Shown here: positions 56,907 to 64,000 of the stretch, one piece after another
Layout of the letters: each line of letters starts with the position of its first letter
Numbering within the stretch: the first letter of the stretch is position 1
Source: Exiguobacterium sp. AM39-5BH
GTDB taxonomy: Bacteria; Bacillota; Bacilli; Exiguobacteriales; Exiguobacteriaceae
Length of the DNA: 64,000 bases
Reading direction: 5' to 3'
NCBI RefSeq assembly: GCF_003467445.1
Contig: NZ_QSGS01000001.1
Location: forward strand, 1-64,000
Program-made: the position numbers and the translations under genes
Notes under the pieces: model-generated
The model's database searches: none
What the model was told of the DNA's origin: nothing
Seen by the model: the letters and a program-made list of their open reading frames with translations, nothing else

Positions 56907-57758
56907 ATGAGGATGACATTACCGATGTATACGATCAAAAAAGTGTTGAATAATAGCGTTGTCATTTGCCAACATGATCCGGAACCGGAAGTCATTCTAC
57001 TTGGGAAAGGGATCGGCTTTGGCAAAAAAGCTGGCGATCTTGTGGATCCTTCTAGTGTGCCAGAGAAAGTGTATAAACTGACAGACAAAGAAGAACAGTC
57101 GCAATATCGTGAACTCGTCAAGCATGTCGATGAAGAATTCATTGCTTTCATGCAAGAAATCGTTGGTTTCATCGAAAGTAGCACGGGTAAGAAGGTCGAC
57201 GAGCACATTCACATTGGCTTGACTGATCACTTGTTCTTCACGATGAAGCGGATTGAACAAGGGATGGAAGTGACGAACCCGTTCTTGCTCGAGACCGAAT
57301 CACTTTACCCGAACGAGTATGCGCTTGCCGAGCGCATCGTCGATATGATTCACGAACGCCTGGATGTTTTATTGCCAGATGCAGAGATTGGTTTTATCGC
57401 GCTCCATATCCATTCGGCGACGACGTTCAAAAACGTTCTTGAGGTCAATCGACACAACCAGATTATCGGTCAAATCGTTCAGACGATTGAGAGTCGTTTG
57501 AACGTAAAAATGGATCGTAGTTCCCTTGATTATAAGCGCTTACTTCGGCACTTAAGGTACGCTGTTGAGCGGGTCGCGACGGGTGAGACGGTGGAAGCTC
57601 CACAAAAAATTGAAAAGGTGTTGCGCGAAGAATATCCGCTATGCTATAGTACTGCTTGGGAGCTGATGGGCATCATGGAACGCGAATTAAAGCTTCCGGT
57701 CCCGCGAGGTGAAGCGACATATTTGACGATGCATCTCCAGCGCCTAACAAGTAGATAA
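56907..57758 (+). CDS. glcT: GlcT: BglG-family transcription antiterminator of the glucose PTS
   Basis: 283 aa. Residues 1-60 are the CAT RNA-binding domain (MYTIKKVLNNSVVICQHDPEPEVILLGKGIGFGKKAGD). Two PRD domains follow with regulatory His residues (DEHIHIGLTDHL, FIALHIHSATT, and LRHLRYAVERV in PRD2). When glucose is absent it is phosphorylated by EII-Glc and inactive; when active it binds the RAT site at 57775 and allows ptsG expression. The RAT in the next gap proves the pairing. Confidence 0.95.
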   Translation: MRMTLPMYTIKKVLNNSVVICQHDPEPEVILLGKGIGFGKKAGDLVDPSSVPEKVYKLTDKEEQSQYRELVKHVDEEFIAFMQEIVGFIESSTGKKVDEHIHIGLTDHLFFTMKRIEQGMEVTNPFLLETESLYPNEYALAERIVDMIHERLDVLLPDAEIGFIALHIHSATTFKNVLEVNRHNQIIGQIVQTIESRLNVKMDRSSLDYKRLLRHLRYAVERVATGETVEAPQKIEKVLREEYPLCYSTAWELMGIMERELKLPVPRGEATYLTMHLQRLTSR

Positions 57759-57774
57759 CTGATACCACGTATCT

Positions 57775-57805
57775 TACGTGTTACTGATTCGATCAGGCAT
57801 GAGTA
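57775..57805 (+). promoter_or_regulatory. RAT (GlcT antiterminator) site
   Basis: The RNA antiterminator begins TACGTGTTACTGATTCGATC and runs on through GGCATGAGTA, as I recall for the B. subtilis ptsG leader. Its 3' part is also the 5' arm of the terminator at 57794, so GlcT binding and termination exclude each other. Confidence 0.9.
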
Positions 57806-57880
57806 AGGAGTGGAACGGCTAGATGTCTCATTCGGGAGAGGTCTACGTTCTATACCTTATTCATGCCTGTTTCTGTTTTT
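57794..57880 (+). terminator. GlcT-regulated leader terminator of ptsG
   Basis: 57794-57808 pairs with 57855-57869 (15 bp, one wobble) around a 46-nt loop, followed by TTTCTGTTTTT. Confidence 0.88.
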
Positions 57881-57974
57881 ATAAACGTTTATTATGAAAA
57901 CGTTTAGATACGTCGGTTGTCTGACATCTACAGTCATCTTTCCGCACGAAACAATCACAAAAGGAGGATTTATC

Positions 57975-59501
57975 ATGTTTAAGCAGATTTTTGGTGTTCT
58001 TCAAAAAGTCGGTAAAGCACTTATGCTGCCTGTTGCCATCTTGCCGGCAGCTGGTCTTCTTCTTGCATTCGGTAACGCGATGCAAAACCCGGCCCTTACA
58101 TCACGCGCTGGTTGGTTAACAAACGAAGGTATCGTGAAATTCGCTCAGCTCATGGAGCAAGCGGGTGGCATCATCTTCTCGAACTTGGCACTCTTGTTCG
58201 CGGTCGGTGTCGCGATTGGTTTAGCAGGGGACGGCGTTGCCGGACTTGCTGCCATCGTCGGATTCCTCATCATGAACAAAGTTATGGGTGTTTGGCTCGA
58301 ACTCACACCTGAAGTCATCGCACAAGGTGACCCATCTTACGCATCGGTACTCGGGATTCCAACGCTCCAAACTGGGGTATTCGGGGGTATCATCGTCGGT
58401 CTGATCGCTGCATGGGCATATAATAAGTACTTCAACATCGAATTGCCGCAATTCCTTGGCTTCTTTGCTGGTAAGCGTTTCGTCCCAATCGTCACGGCAG
58501 TATTGGCGGTCGTTGCTGGTTTCGTCATGCTTCTCATCTGGCCACCAGTTCAGCACGGCTTGAACACGTTCTCAAACTTCATGTTGACTGAAAACCGCAC
58601 GTTCGCGGCATTCATCTTCGGTTTGATCGAACGTTCATTGATCCCATTCGGTCTTCACCACATCTTCTACTCACCATTCTGGTTCGAGTTCGGCTCGTAC
58701 ACGGATGCGGCGGGTAACATCGTTCGTGGTGACCAAGCAATCTTCTTCGCCCAAATTCGTGATGGCGCTGAGCTTACAGCCGGTACGTTCATGACTGGTA
58801 AATACCCGTTCATGATGTTCGGTCTTCCTGCTGCGGCACTCGCTATGTACCATGAAGCACGTCCTGAACGTAAAGCAGTCGTCGGTGGTCTCTTGGCTTC
58901 GGCAGCGCTCACATCGTTCTTGACTGGTATCACTGAGCCGATCGAGTTCTCATTCTTGTTCGTCGCTCCACTCTTGTTCGCAGTACACGCAGTCTTCGCT
59001 GGCCTTTCATTCATGGTCATGCACATCTTAAACGTCAAAATCGGGATGACGTTCTCGGGCGGTTTGATTGACTATCTTCTCTTCGGTGTTCTTCCTAACC
59101 GTACAGACTGGTGGCTTGTCATTCCAGTCGGTCTCGTGTTCGCAGTCATTTACTACTTCGGATTCCGTTTCGTTATCCGTAAGTTCAACTTGAAAACACC
59201 GGGCCGTGAAGATGAAGTCGTTGAGCAATCAACAGCTACAGGTTCGGAACTTGCACAAGATATCCTCGTTGGTTTCGGTGGTTCGCAAAACATCAAACAC
59301 CTTGACGCATGTATCACACGTCTCCGCGTCGAAGTAAAAGATAAGAGCCAAGTCAACAAAGAAGAGTTGAAACGTCTCGGGGCAGCTGGTGTCCTTGAAG
59401 TCGGTAACAACATTCAAGCAATCTTCGGACCACGTTCGGATGCGTTGAAATCAGAAATGCAAGCGGTCATCGCTTCAGGTAACGAAAAGAAAGCGAACTA
59501 A
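57975..59501 (+). CDS. ptsG: Glucose PTS permease EIICB (PtsG), no IIA domain
   Basis: 508 aa. EIIC domain of about ten helices ([50 protein letters not shown]), linker, then EIIB with phosphorylated Cys446 ([12 protein letters not shown]). The IIA domain found in B. subtilis PtsG is missing, so it must take phosphate from another IIA, possibly that of the next gene. Start at 57975 follows AAAGGAGG. Expression is controlled by GlcT. Confidence 0.93.
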   Translation: MFKQIFGVLQKVGKALMLPVAILPAAGLLLAFGNAMQNPALTSRAGWLTNEGIVKFAQLMEQAGGIIFSNLALLFAVGVAIGLAGDGVAGLAAIVGFLIMNKVMGVWLELTPEVIAQGDPSYASVLGIPTLQTGVFGGIIVGLIAAWAYNKYFNIELPQFLGFFAGKRFVPIVTAVLAVVAGFVMLLIWPPVQHGLNTFSNFMLTENRTFAAFIFGLIERSLIPFGLHHIFYSPFWFEFGSYTDAAGNIVRGDQAIFFAQIRDGAELTAGTFMTGKYPFMMFGLPAAALAMYHEARPERKAVVGGLLASAALTSFLTGITEPIEFSFLFVAPLLFAVHAVFAGLSFMVMHILNVKIGMTFSGGLIDYLLFGVLPNRTDWWLVIPVGLVFAVIYYFGFRFVIRKFNLKTPGREDEVVEQSTATGSELAQDILVGFGGSQNIKHLDACITRLRVEVKDKSQVNKEELKRLGAAGVLEVGNNIQAIFGPRSDALKSEMQAVIASGNEKKAN

Positions 59502-59511
59502 TTTAAGTGAT

Positions 59512-59541
59512 TAGCCAATCCTTTGGGGGTTGGCTTTTTTG
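59512..59541 (+). terminator. Terminator between the two ptsG genes
   Basis: AGCCAATCC (59513-59521) pairs with GGGTTGGCT (59527-59535), then TTTTT. Confidence 0.85.
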
Positions 59542-59609
59542 TATGGGGAAACGGTTTCAGCGTACTGGCGGATGGGGAAAAGTAAGTATTCTGACAAAAG
59601 GAGGGAACC

Positions 59610-61640
59610 ATGATGTGGAAGAAAGTGTTTGGTGTTTTGCAGCGAATCGGGAAAGCACTCATGCTTCCGGTTGCGATTTTACCGGCAGCCGGTCTATTAC
59701 TCGCATTTGGTACGGCGTTCCAAAACCCTGATCTCGTTTCGCTCTTGCCTTTCTTGGCAAACGATTCACTCGTCCTCGTCTGGCAAGTCATGACCGATGC
59801 CGGGGATATCGTGTTTGCCAATCTAGGTCTACTGTTCGCCGTCGGTGTCGCCATCGGGCTAGCCAACGGGGACGGTGTTGCCGGGTTAGCAGCTATCGTT
59901 GGTTATTTGATCATGAACAAGGTTATCAGCACGTGGAACGGTATTACTACGGAAATTGCCCAAGGAGACCCGGCCTATGCATCGGTACTCGGGATTCCAA
60001 CGCTCCAAATGGGGGTATTCGGGGGTATCATTGCAGGTTTAATTGCCGCCTTCGCTTACAACAAGTACTTCAACATTAAGTTGCCAGATTTCTTAGGATT
60101 CTTTGCCGGGAAACGGTTCGTACCAATCGCAACCGCAGCGTTCAGCTTGTTAATCGGGATTGCGCTCGCCTATATTTGGCCCCCAATCGGGAACGCCATC
60201 AATACGTTCTCGAGCACGATCATTGAAGCGAACGTCGCTGTCTCTGCTTTCGTTTTCGGATTGGTCGAACGTTCGTTAATCCCGTTCGGTCTTCACCACA
60301 TTTGGTATTCTCCGTTTTGGTTCCAATTTGGTGAATATACAAACCAAGCAGGAGATCTCGTGCAAGGCGACCAACGGATTTTCTTCGCCCAGCTTCGTGA
60401 CGGTGTCGAGTTTACAGCCGGGACATACATGACTGGGAAATTTCCATTCATGATGTTCGGATTGCCTGCCGCCTGTCTCGCTATGTTTCACACAGTCCCG
60501 AAAGAACGTCGCAAAGACGTCGAAGGACTCTATTTCTCCGCAGCCCTCACTTCCTTCTTGACGGGAATCACCGAACCGGTCGAATTCTCGTTCGTCTTCG
60601 TCGCACCTCTACTCTTTGCTATTCATGCCGTTTTCGCTGGACTTTCCTTTATGACCATGCATTTGCTCAACGTTAAAATCGGGATGACGTTCTCAGGCGG
60701 CCTCATCGACTATCTCTTGTTCGGGGTATTGCCAAACCGGACAGCCTGGTGGCTGGTCATTCCAGTCGGTCTCGTCTTCGCGGTGATCTATTACTTCGGA
60801 TTCCGATTCGCGATCACGAAGTTCGACTTGAAAGTACCAGGACGTGAAACCGTCGCCGAAGGCAAAGAAGCACGTGCCGTCGTCGGAGATGATTTACCAC
60901 ACGAGGTGCTTGTCGGTCTCGGGGGCCCTGAGAACATCAAACACCTTGACGCTTGTATCACGCGCCTGCGTGTCACTGTGAATGATGTCAAACAAGTCGA
61001 TAAAGATTTGCTTAAAGATCTCGGAGCGGCCGGCGTACTCGAGGTCGGGGATAACATTCAAGCCATCTTCGGACCAAAATCGGATACGCTTAAGTCGCAA
61101 ATCGCGGCCATCATCGAAGGCGGCGAGTATCGTGTGAAAGAGAAACCAGTGATCACACCAGGTACGTCCAACAACCAAAACCAACAATTTTTGGCGCCGA
61201 TGTCGGGCACGATTTTGTCTCTTGATGATGTACCAGACCAAGTCTTCTCTGGACGAATGATGGGAGATGGATTTGCGATTGAACCGAATGATGGGAAGGT
61301 AGTTGCTCCATTCAATGGCACAGTCACCACATTCTTCCCGACCAAACATGCCATCGGATTGCTCGCAGACGATGGACGCGAGATTCTCATCCATGTCGGT
61401 CTGGATACGGTCAATCTTAAAGGGGAAGGGTTTGACGCTAAGGTGAAAGAAGGCGATCGCGTGAAAGCGGGTGACGTCTTATTAGAAGTCGATCTTGATT
61501 TGATTCGACACAACGTTCCATCTTTAATTACGCCGATCATTTTAACGAACGGGGAAGGGAAACGGGTCATTGTTTCATATGGTGAGGTCATTGTCAGCGG
61601 GGAAGAATTAGACTTCCAAATTGTCGACCGAATCGAATAA
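59610..61640 (+). CDS. ptsG: Glucose-type PTS permease EIICBA (second PtsG)
   Basis: 676 aa. Same EIIC and EIIB as the upstream gene (Cys449 in [12 protein letters not shown]), plus a C-terminal EIIA crr-like domain (from about 520; [29 protein letters not shown], phosphorylated His595 in [17 protein letters not shown]). It is a complete permease for glucose or a related sugar and might share its IIA with the first PtsG. It is separated by a terminator, so it is likely regulated apart. AAAGGAGGG precedes ATG-ATG. Confidence 0.92.
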   Translation: MMWKKVFGVLQRIGKALMLPVAILPAAGLLLAFGTAFQNPDLVSLLPFLANDSLVLVWQVMTDAGDIVFANLGLLFAVGVAIGLANGDGVAGLAAIVGYLIMNKVISTWNGITTEIAQGDPAYASVLGIPTLQMGVFGGIIAGLIAAFAYNKYFNIKLPDFLGFFAGKRFVPIATAAFSLLIGIALAYIWPPIGNAINTFSSTIIEANVAVSAFVFGLVERSLIPFGLHHIWYSPFWFQFGEYTNQAGDLVQGDQRIFFAQLRDGVEFTAGTYMTGKFPFMMFGLPAACLAMFHTVPKERRKDVEGLYFSAALTSFLTGITEPVEFSFVFVAPLLFAIHAVFAGLSFMTMHLLNVKIGMTFSGGLIDYLLFGVLPNRTAWWLVIPVGLVFAVIYYFGFRFAITKFDLKVPGRETVAEGKEARAVVGDDLPHEVLVGLGGPENIKHLDACITRLRVTVNDVKQVDKDLLKDLGAAGVLEVGDNIQAIFGPKSDTLKSQIAAIIEGGEYRVKEKPVITPGTSNNQNQQFLAPMSGTILSLDDVPDQVFSGRMMGDGFAIEPNDGKVVAPFNGTVTTFFPTKHAIGLLADDGREILIHVGLDTVNLKGEGFDAKVKEGDRVKAGDVLLEVDLDLIRHNVPSLITPIILTNGEGKRVIVSYGEVIVSGEELDFQIVDRIE

Positions 61641-61686
61641 AGGTGATTAGCTTAAATCCCACTATTGAATCAACTGGAAATGTGAT

Positions 61687-61724
61687 AAAAAAAGATTTGC
61701 CTCTCATGAGACAAATCTTTTTTT
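61687..61724. terminator. Bidirectional terminator between ptsG2 and ptsI
   Basis: AAAAAAAGATTTG (61687-61699) pairs perfectly with 61712-61724; both ends are A/T-runs. Confidence 0.9.
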
Positions 61725-61741
61725 ATTTCGTCATTGAATTG

Positions 61742-63459
61742 TTATTTTTTAATATCGAATTTTTCACTGAGGAAGTTCACGACTTCTTCAGCTGTATCCA
61801 TGTTGAGGACGTCGTTGACGATTGCTTCTGTTTCCGACTTCGTCAAACGCTTCACGAGACTACGTGCGCGAAGGACGCTTGAAGCCGACATCGAGAATTC
61901 GTCAAGACCGAGTCCGAGCAGGATTGGGATCGCGAGCTCTTCTCCAGCCATCTCGCCACACATGCCGACCCATTTACCGGCTTTGTGTGCTTCTGTGATG
62001 ACGTTGTGGAGCAAGTTCAAGATGGCCGGGTTGAACGGTTGGTACAAGTACGAGACTTTCTCGTTCATGCGGTCCGCTGCCATCGTGTATTGAATCAAGT
62101 CGTTCGTGCCGACTGAGAAGAAGTCGACTTCTTTCGCGAATTGCTTCGCCATGACGGCAGTCGATGGAATCTCGACCATCATCCCAGTTTCGTAGTTACC
62201 GACAGCGATGCCTTCTGTCTTCAACTTCGCTTCTTCTTCAAGCAAGATGGCTTTCGCAGCACGGAACTCTTCGAGCGTCGCAATCATTGGGAACATGATG
62301 GCGAGGTCACGTGCGCCGAGGCACGGAGAAGGGCGCGGAGCTGGGTGCGGAACAAGTCCGTCTCTTCAAGGCAAAGGCGAATCGCACGATAGCCGAGGAA
62401 CGGGTTCATCTCTTTTGGAAGGTCGAGGTAAGACAATTCTTTATCTCCACCGATATCGAGCGTACGGATGACGACTTGTTTGCCGTCCATACCCTCGATG
62501 ACTGCTTTATACGCTGTATACTGCTCTTCTTCCGTCGGGAACGTTTCTGAGTCCATATAGAGGAACTCAGTGCGGTAAAGACCGATGGCGTCAGCGCCGT
62601 TTTTCAATACGCCTTCGAGGTCGTTCGGTGTACCGATGTTCGCCGCAAGTTTAACCTTGTGACCGTCAGCTGTGATCGACTCTTCATTGACGAGTTGTTT
62701 CAACTCTTCTTTATACGCTTCGAATGCAGTGCGTTTTTCGTTATATTCGTTGACGAGTTCTTCAGATGGATTGACGAACACGTCACCCTCTGTCCCGTCG
62801 ATGACGACGAGATCGCCGTTTTTAATTTCTTCGAGTGCTACTTTTGTCCCGACGACGGCAGGAATCTCGAGTGAACGAGACATGATTGCCGAGTGTGACG
62901 TGCGTCCACCGATGTTTGTCGCGAATCCTTTGACGTATTTACGGTTGAGCTGAGCTGTGTCAGACGGTGTCAAATCTTCAGCGATGATGATAACTTCTTC
63001 TGAGATTGAGGCTGGCGTCATGAACGTGACACCGAGAATGTGCGCCATGACACGTTTCGTGACGTCACGAACGTCCGCTGCACGCTCACGCATGTACTCG
63101 TTATCCATCGATTCAAAGATCATGACCATCATTTGAGCGACTTCATCGAGCGCCTTCGCAGCGTTCATGTGTTCGCTTTCAATTTTGTCGTTCACTTGTG
63201 AGACAATCTCTGGATCCTCGACGATGAGCAAGTGGGCCGAGAAAATCTCTGCCTTGTCTTCACCGAGCTCACGAAGTGTGATCTGGCGGATTTCTTCGAG
63301 TTCCGTTTTCGACTGAGCGATGGCCGCTTGGAAACGGGCCTTCTCAGCTGCTACGTCCTCGATTTTGTTTGTCGGGATGTCGAATGAAGGTGTCTCCATG
63401 ACGAATGCTTTCGCAACTGCGATTCCTGCAGATGCGCCAATACCTTTAATGTGTGACAT
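61742..63459 (-). CDS. ptsI: PTS enzyme I (frameshifted)
   Basis: Phosphohistidine His189 lies in [41 protein letters not shown] and [15 protein letters not shown] with [21 protein letters not shown] form the PEP-binding barrel. Enzyme I moves phosphate from PEP to HPr. The frame breaks at 62310: one more G (minus strand) turns RASAH-V into [14 protein letters not shown] and gives 572 aa. As it is a core gene I infer a sequence deletion. The start at 63459 follows GAGAGGG. No ptsH gene precedes it, unlike the usual ptsHI order. Confidence 0.93.
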
Positions 63460-63479
63460 AAGCGTAGTCCCTCTCTTCA

Positions 63480-63660
63480 AAGAAATAGTGGTTTCCAATG
63501 TTATCTCGTTAGTTCTTACCCGAAATGAAAAAGGAACTAACGAAAACCTGGAAGATTAAAGTAGCAACGGTCTACTACTAGGGGAAGCCTCGACCGAACA
63601 AAATGGCCTCGCCTCAACAGTGAGGGATGCCTGATTGCGTACTTTCCTATCCTATCATAA
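63480..63660 (-). other. Structured 5' leader of ptsI
   Basis: The 328-nt space between ptsI and pepA holds no ptsH and no other gene. On the minus strand TTGTGA and TAGGAT (18 nt apart, about 63683-63654) may be a promoter. The leader has CCTCA-CTGT-TGAGG, then a stem made by 63507-63515 and 63534-63542 (9 bp perfect), enclosed by GGTTTTC/GGAAACC. No T-run or known riboswitch core is visible. Confidence 0.4.
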
Positions 63661-63787
63661 AATAAATCCTCGTCACAACGAGGAGATAGCGCCAGAATTC
63701 GAAGATTCATGACTCTTGCGCATACTGTTTCATTATTTCGCCGAAGTTCGTTATGCTAACCATATATAAAGAAGGGAAGTGGCAAAC

Positions 63788-64000
63788 ATGTATCAAGTGA
63801 AAGATTTAGATTGGAACGGTTCATACGACACCATCGTCGTCGGAATCGGTGCGGCCGACACGATTGATGAAGGCCTCGATACGTTGTTTAACGGGCGCGT
63901 CAAGTCGCTCATCCAAGCGGCGGACATCTCGACGAAAACAGGAGAAGTGTCCATCGTCCCGACGTTCGAAGGAGCGGTCAAACGCATCCTATTCGTCGGT
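63788..64000 (+). CDS. pepA: Leucyl aminopeptidase (M17), N-terminal part
   Basis: 71 codons to the right edge, frame open. The visible part fits the N-terminal macro-like domain of M17 aminopeptidases: IVVGIGAADTIDEGLDTLFNGRVKSLIQAADISTKTGEVSIVPTFEGAVKRILFVG. The zinc-binding catalytic domain lies beyond the window. AAGAAGGGAAGTGG precedes the ATG at 63788. It diverges from ptsI. Confidence 0.75.
   Translation, partial: MYQVKDLDWNGSYDTIVVGIGAADTIDEGLDTLFNGRVKSLIQAADISTKTGEVSIVPTFEGAVKRILFVG

Noticed and set aside
57891..57908. cre site upstream of ptsG (TGAAAACGTTTAGA)
   Set aside because: It matches 13 of 14 positions but lies downstream of the leader terminator, and GlcT control already explains regulation. 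I leave it as unproven.
59544..59562. cre-like sequence before the second ptsG (GAAACGGTTTCA)
   Set aside because: At least two mismatches to the consensus at conserved positions; too weak to annotate.

Overview
The window looks like chromosome of a low-GC-phylum (Bacillota, Bacillales) bacterium with moderately high GC, roughly 50-55% by eye. Gene order matches the Bacillus subtilis yus/yur, yun/yut/yum and glcT-ptsG neighbourhoods. The control elements are also Gram-positive: S-box, RFN element, GlcT antiterminator site, cre sites, LexA/DinR box, and CodY and FadR operators. A secA2 gene next to an accessory-Sec S-layer assembly protein, together with the GC level, suggests Exiguobacterium or a close relative; this is inference. 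I saw no rRNA, tRNA, CRISPR array, insertion sequence or prophage. Layout: (1) 1-5.4 kb: an AT-rich gene tail, a small membrane protein, an SDR/DUF2867 protein, a SulP anion transporter, and a LexA-controlled Y-family polymerase with a YolD-like partner. (2) 5.5-8.8 kb: secA2 and its SLAP-assembly partner. (3) 8.9-15.2 kb: a secreted 5'-nucleotidase with Ig-like repeats and cstA, both under cre sites, then a hemolysin-III protein and proline dehydrogenase. (4) 15.4-23.6 kb: a stress-type SDR, the FadR-controlled fadN-fadA-fadE beta-oxidation operon, a nucleotidyltransferase, an ArsC/Spx-like protein and gcvH. (5) 23.6-28.3 kb: an orphan EIIC-like protein, a thioredoxin-like protein, an unidentified structured ncRNA of about 300 nt, and the S-box-controlled metNPQ importer. 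(6) 28.4-34.9 kb: an MFS transporter and sufCDSUB iron-sulfur cluster assembly. (7) 35-40.6 kb: an LDH-like protein with altered active site, an alanine/sodium symporter, acylphosphatase, CodY-controlled brnQ and a second MFS transporter. (8) 40.6-56.8 kb: a yunD-yutD-glpX-yutE-yutF-yutI-yuzD-yutJ-yuzB-nupC-ribU-yutM-yumC-ndh-yuiB housekeeping run. (9) 56.9-64 kb: glcT, two tandem glucose PTS permeases, ptsI on the opposite strand without ptsH, and the start of a leucyl aminopeptidase. Seven genes (nucleotidase, cstA, sufD, alsT, brnQ, an epimerase, ptsI) are each broken by a single missing base. In every case the span is one base short of a multiple of three, and one restored base, usually in a short homopolymer, rebuilds a normal protein. 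Because sufD and ptsI are core genes, I read these as assembly or sequencing deletions rather than pseudogenes. Functionally the window joins fatty-acid, proline and sugar catabolism under CcpA/FadR/GlcT-type control, methionine, branched-chain amino acid and riboflavin uptake, Fe-S assembly, NADH/NADPH redox enzymes, and surface-protein export. The most novel items are the ncRNA at 25.2-25.5 kb, the structured leader of ptsI, the hairpin cluster at 15.2-15.3 kb and the LDH-like protein.
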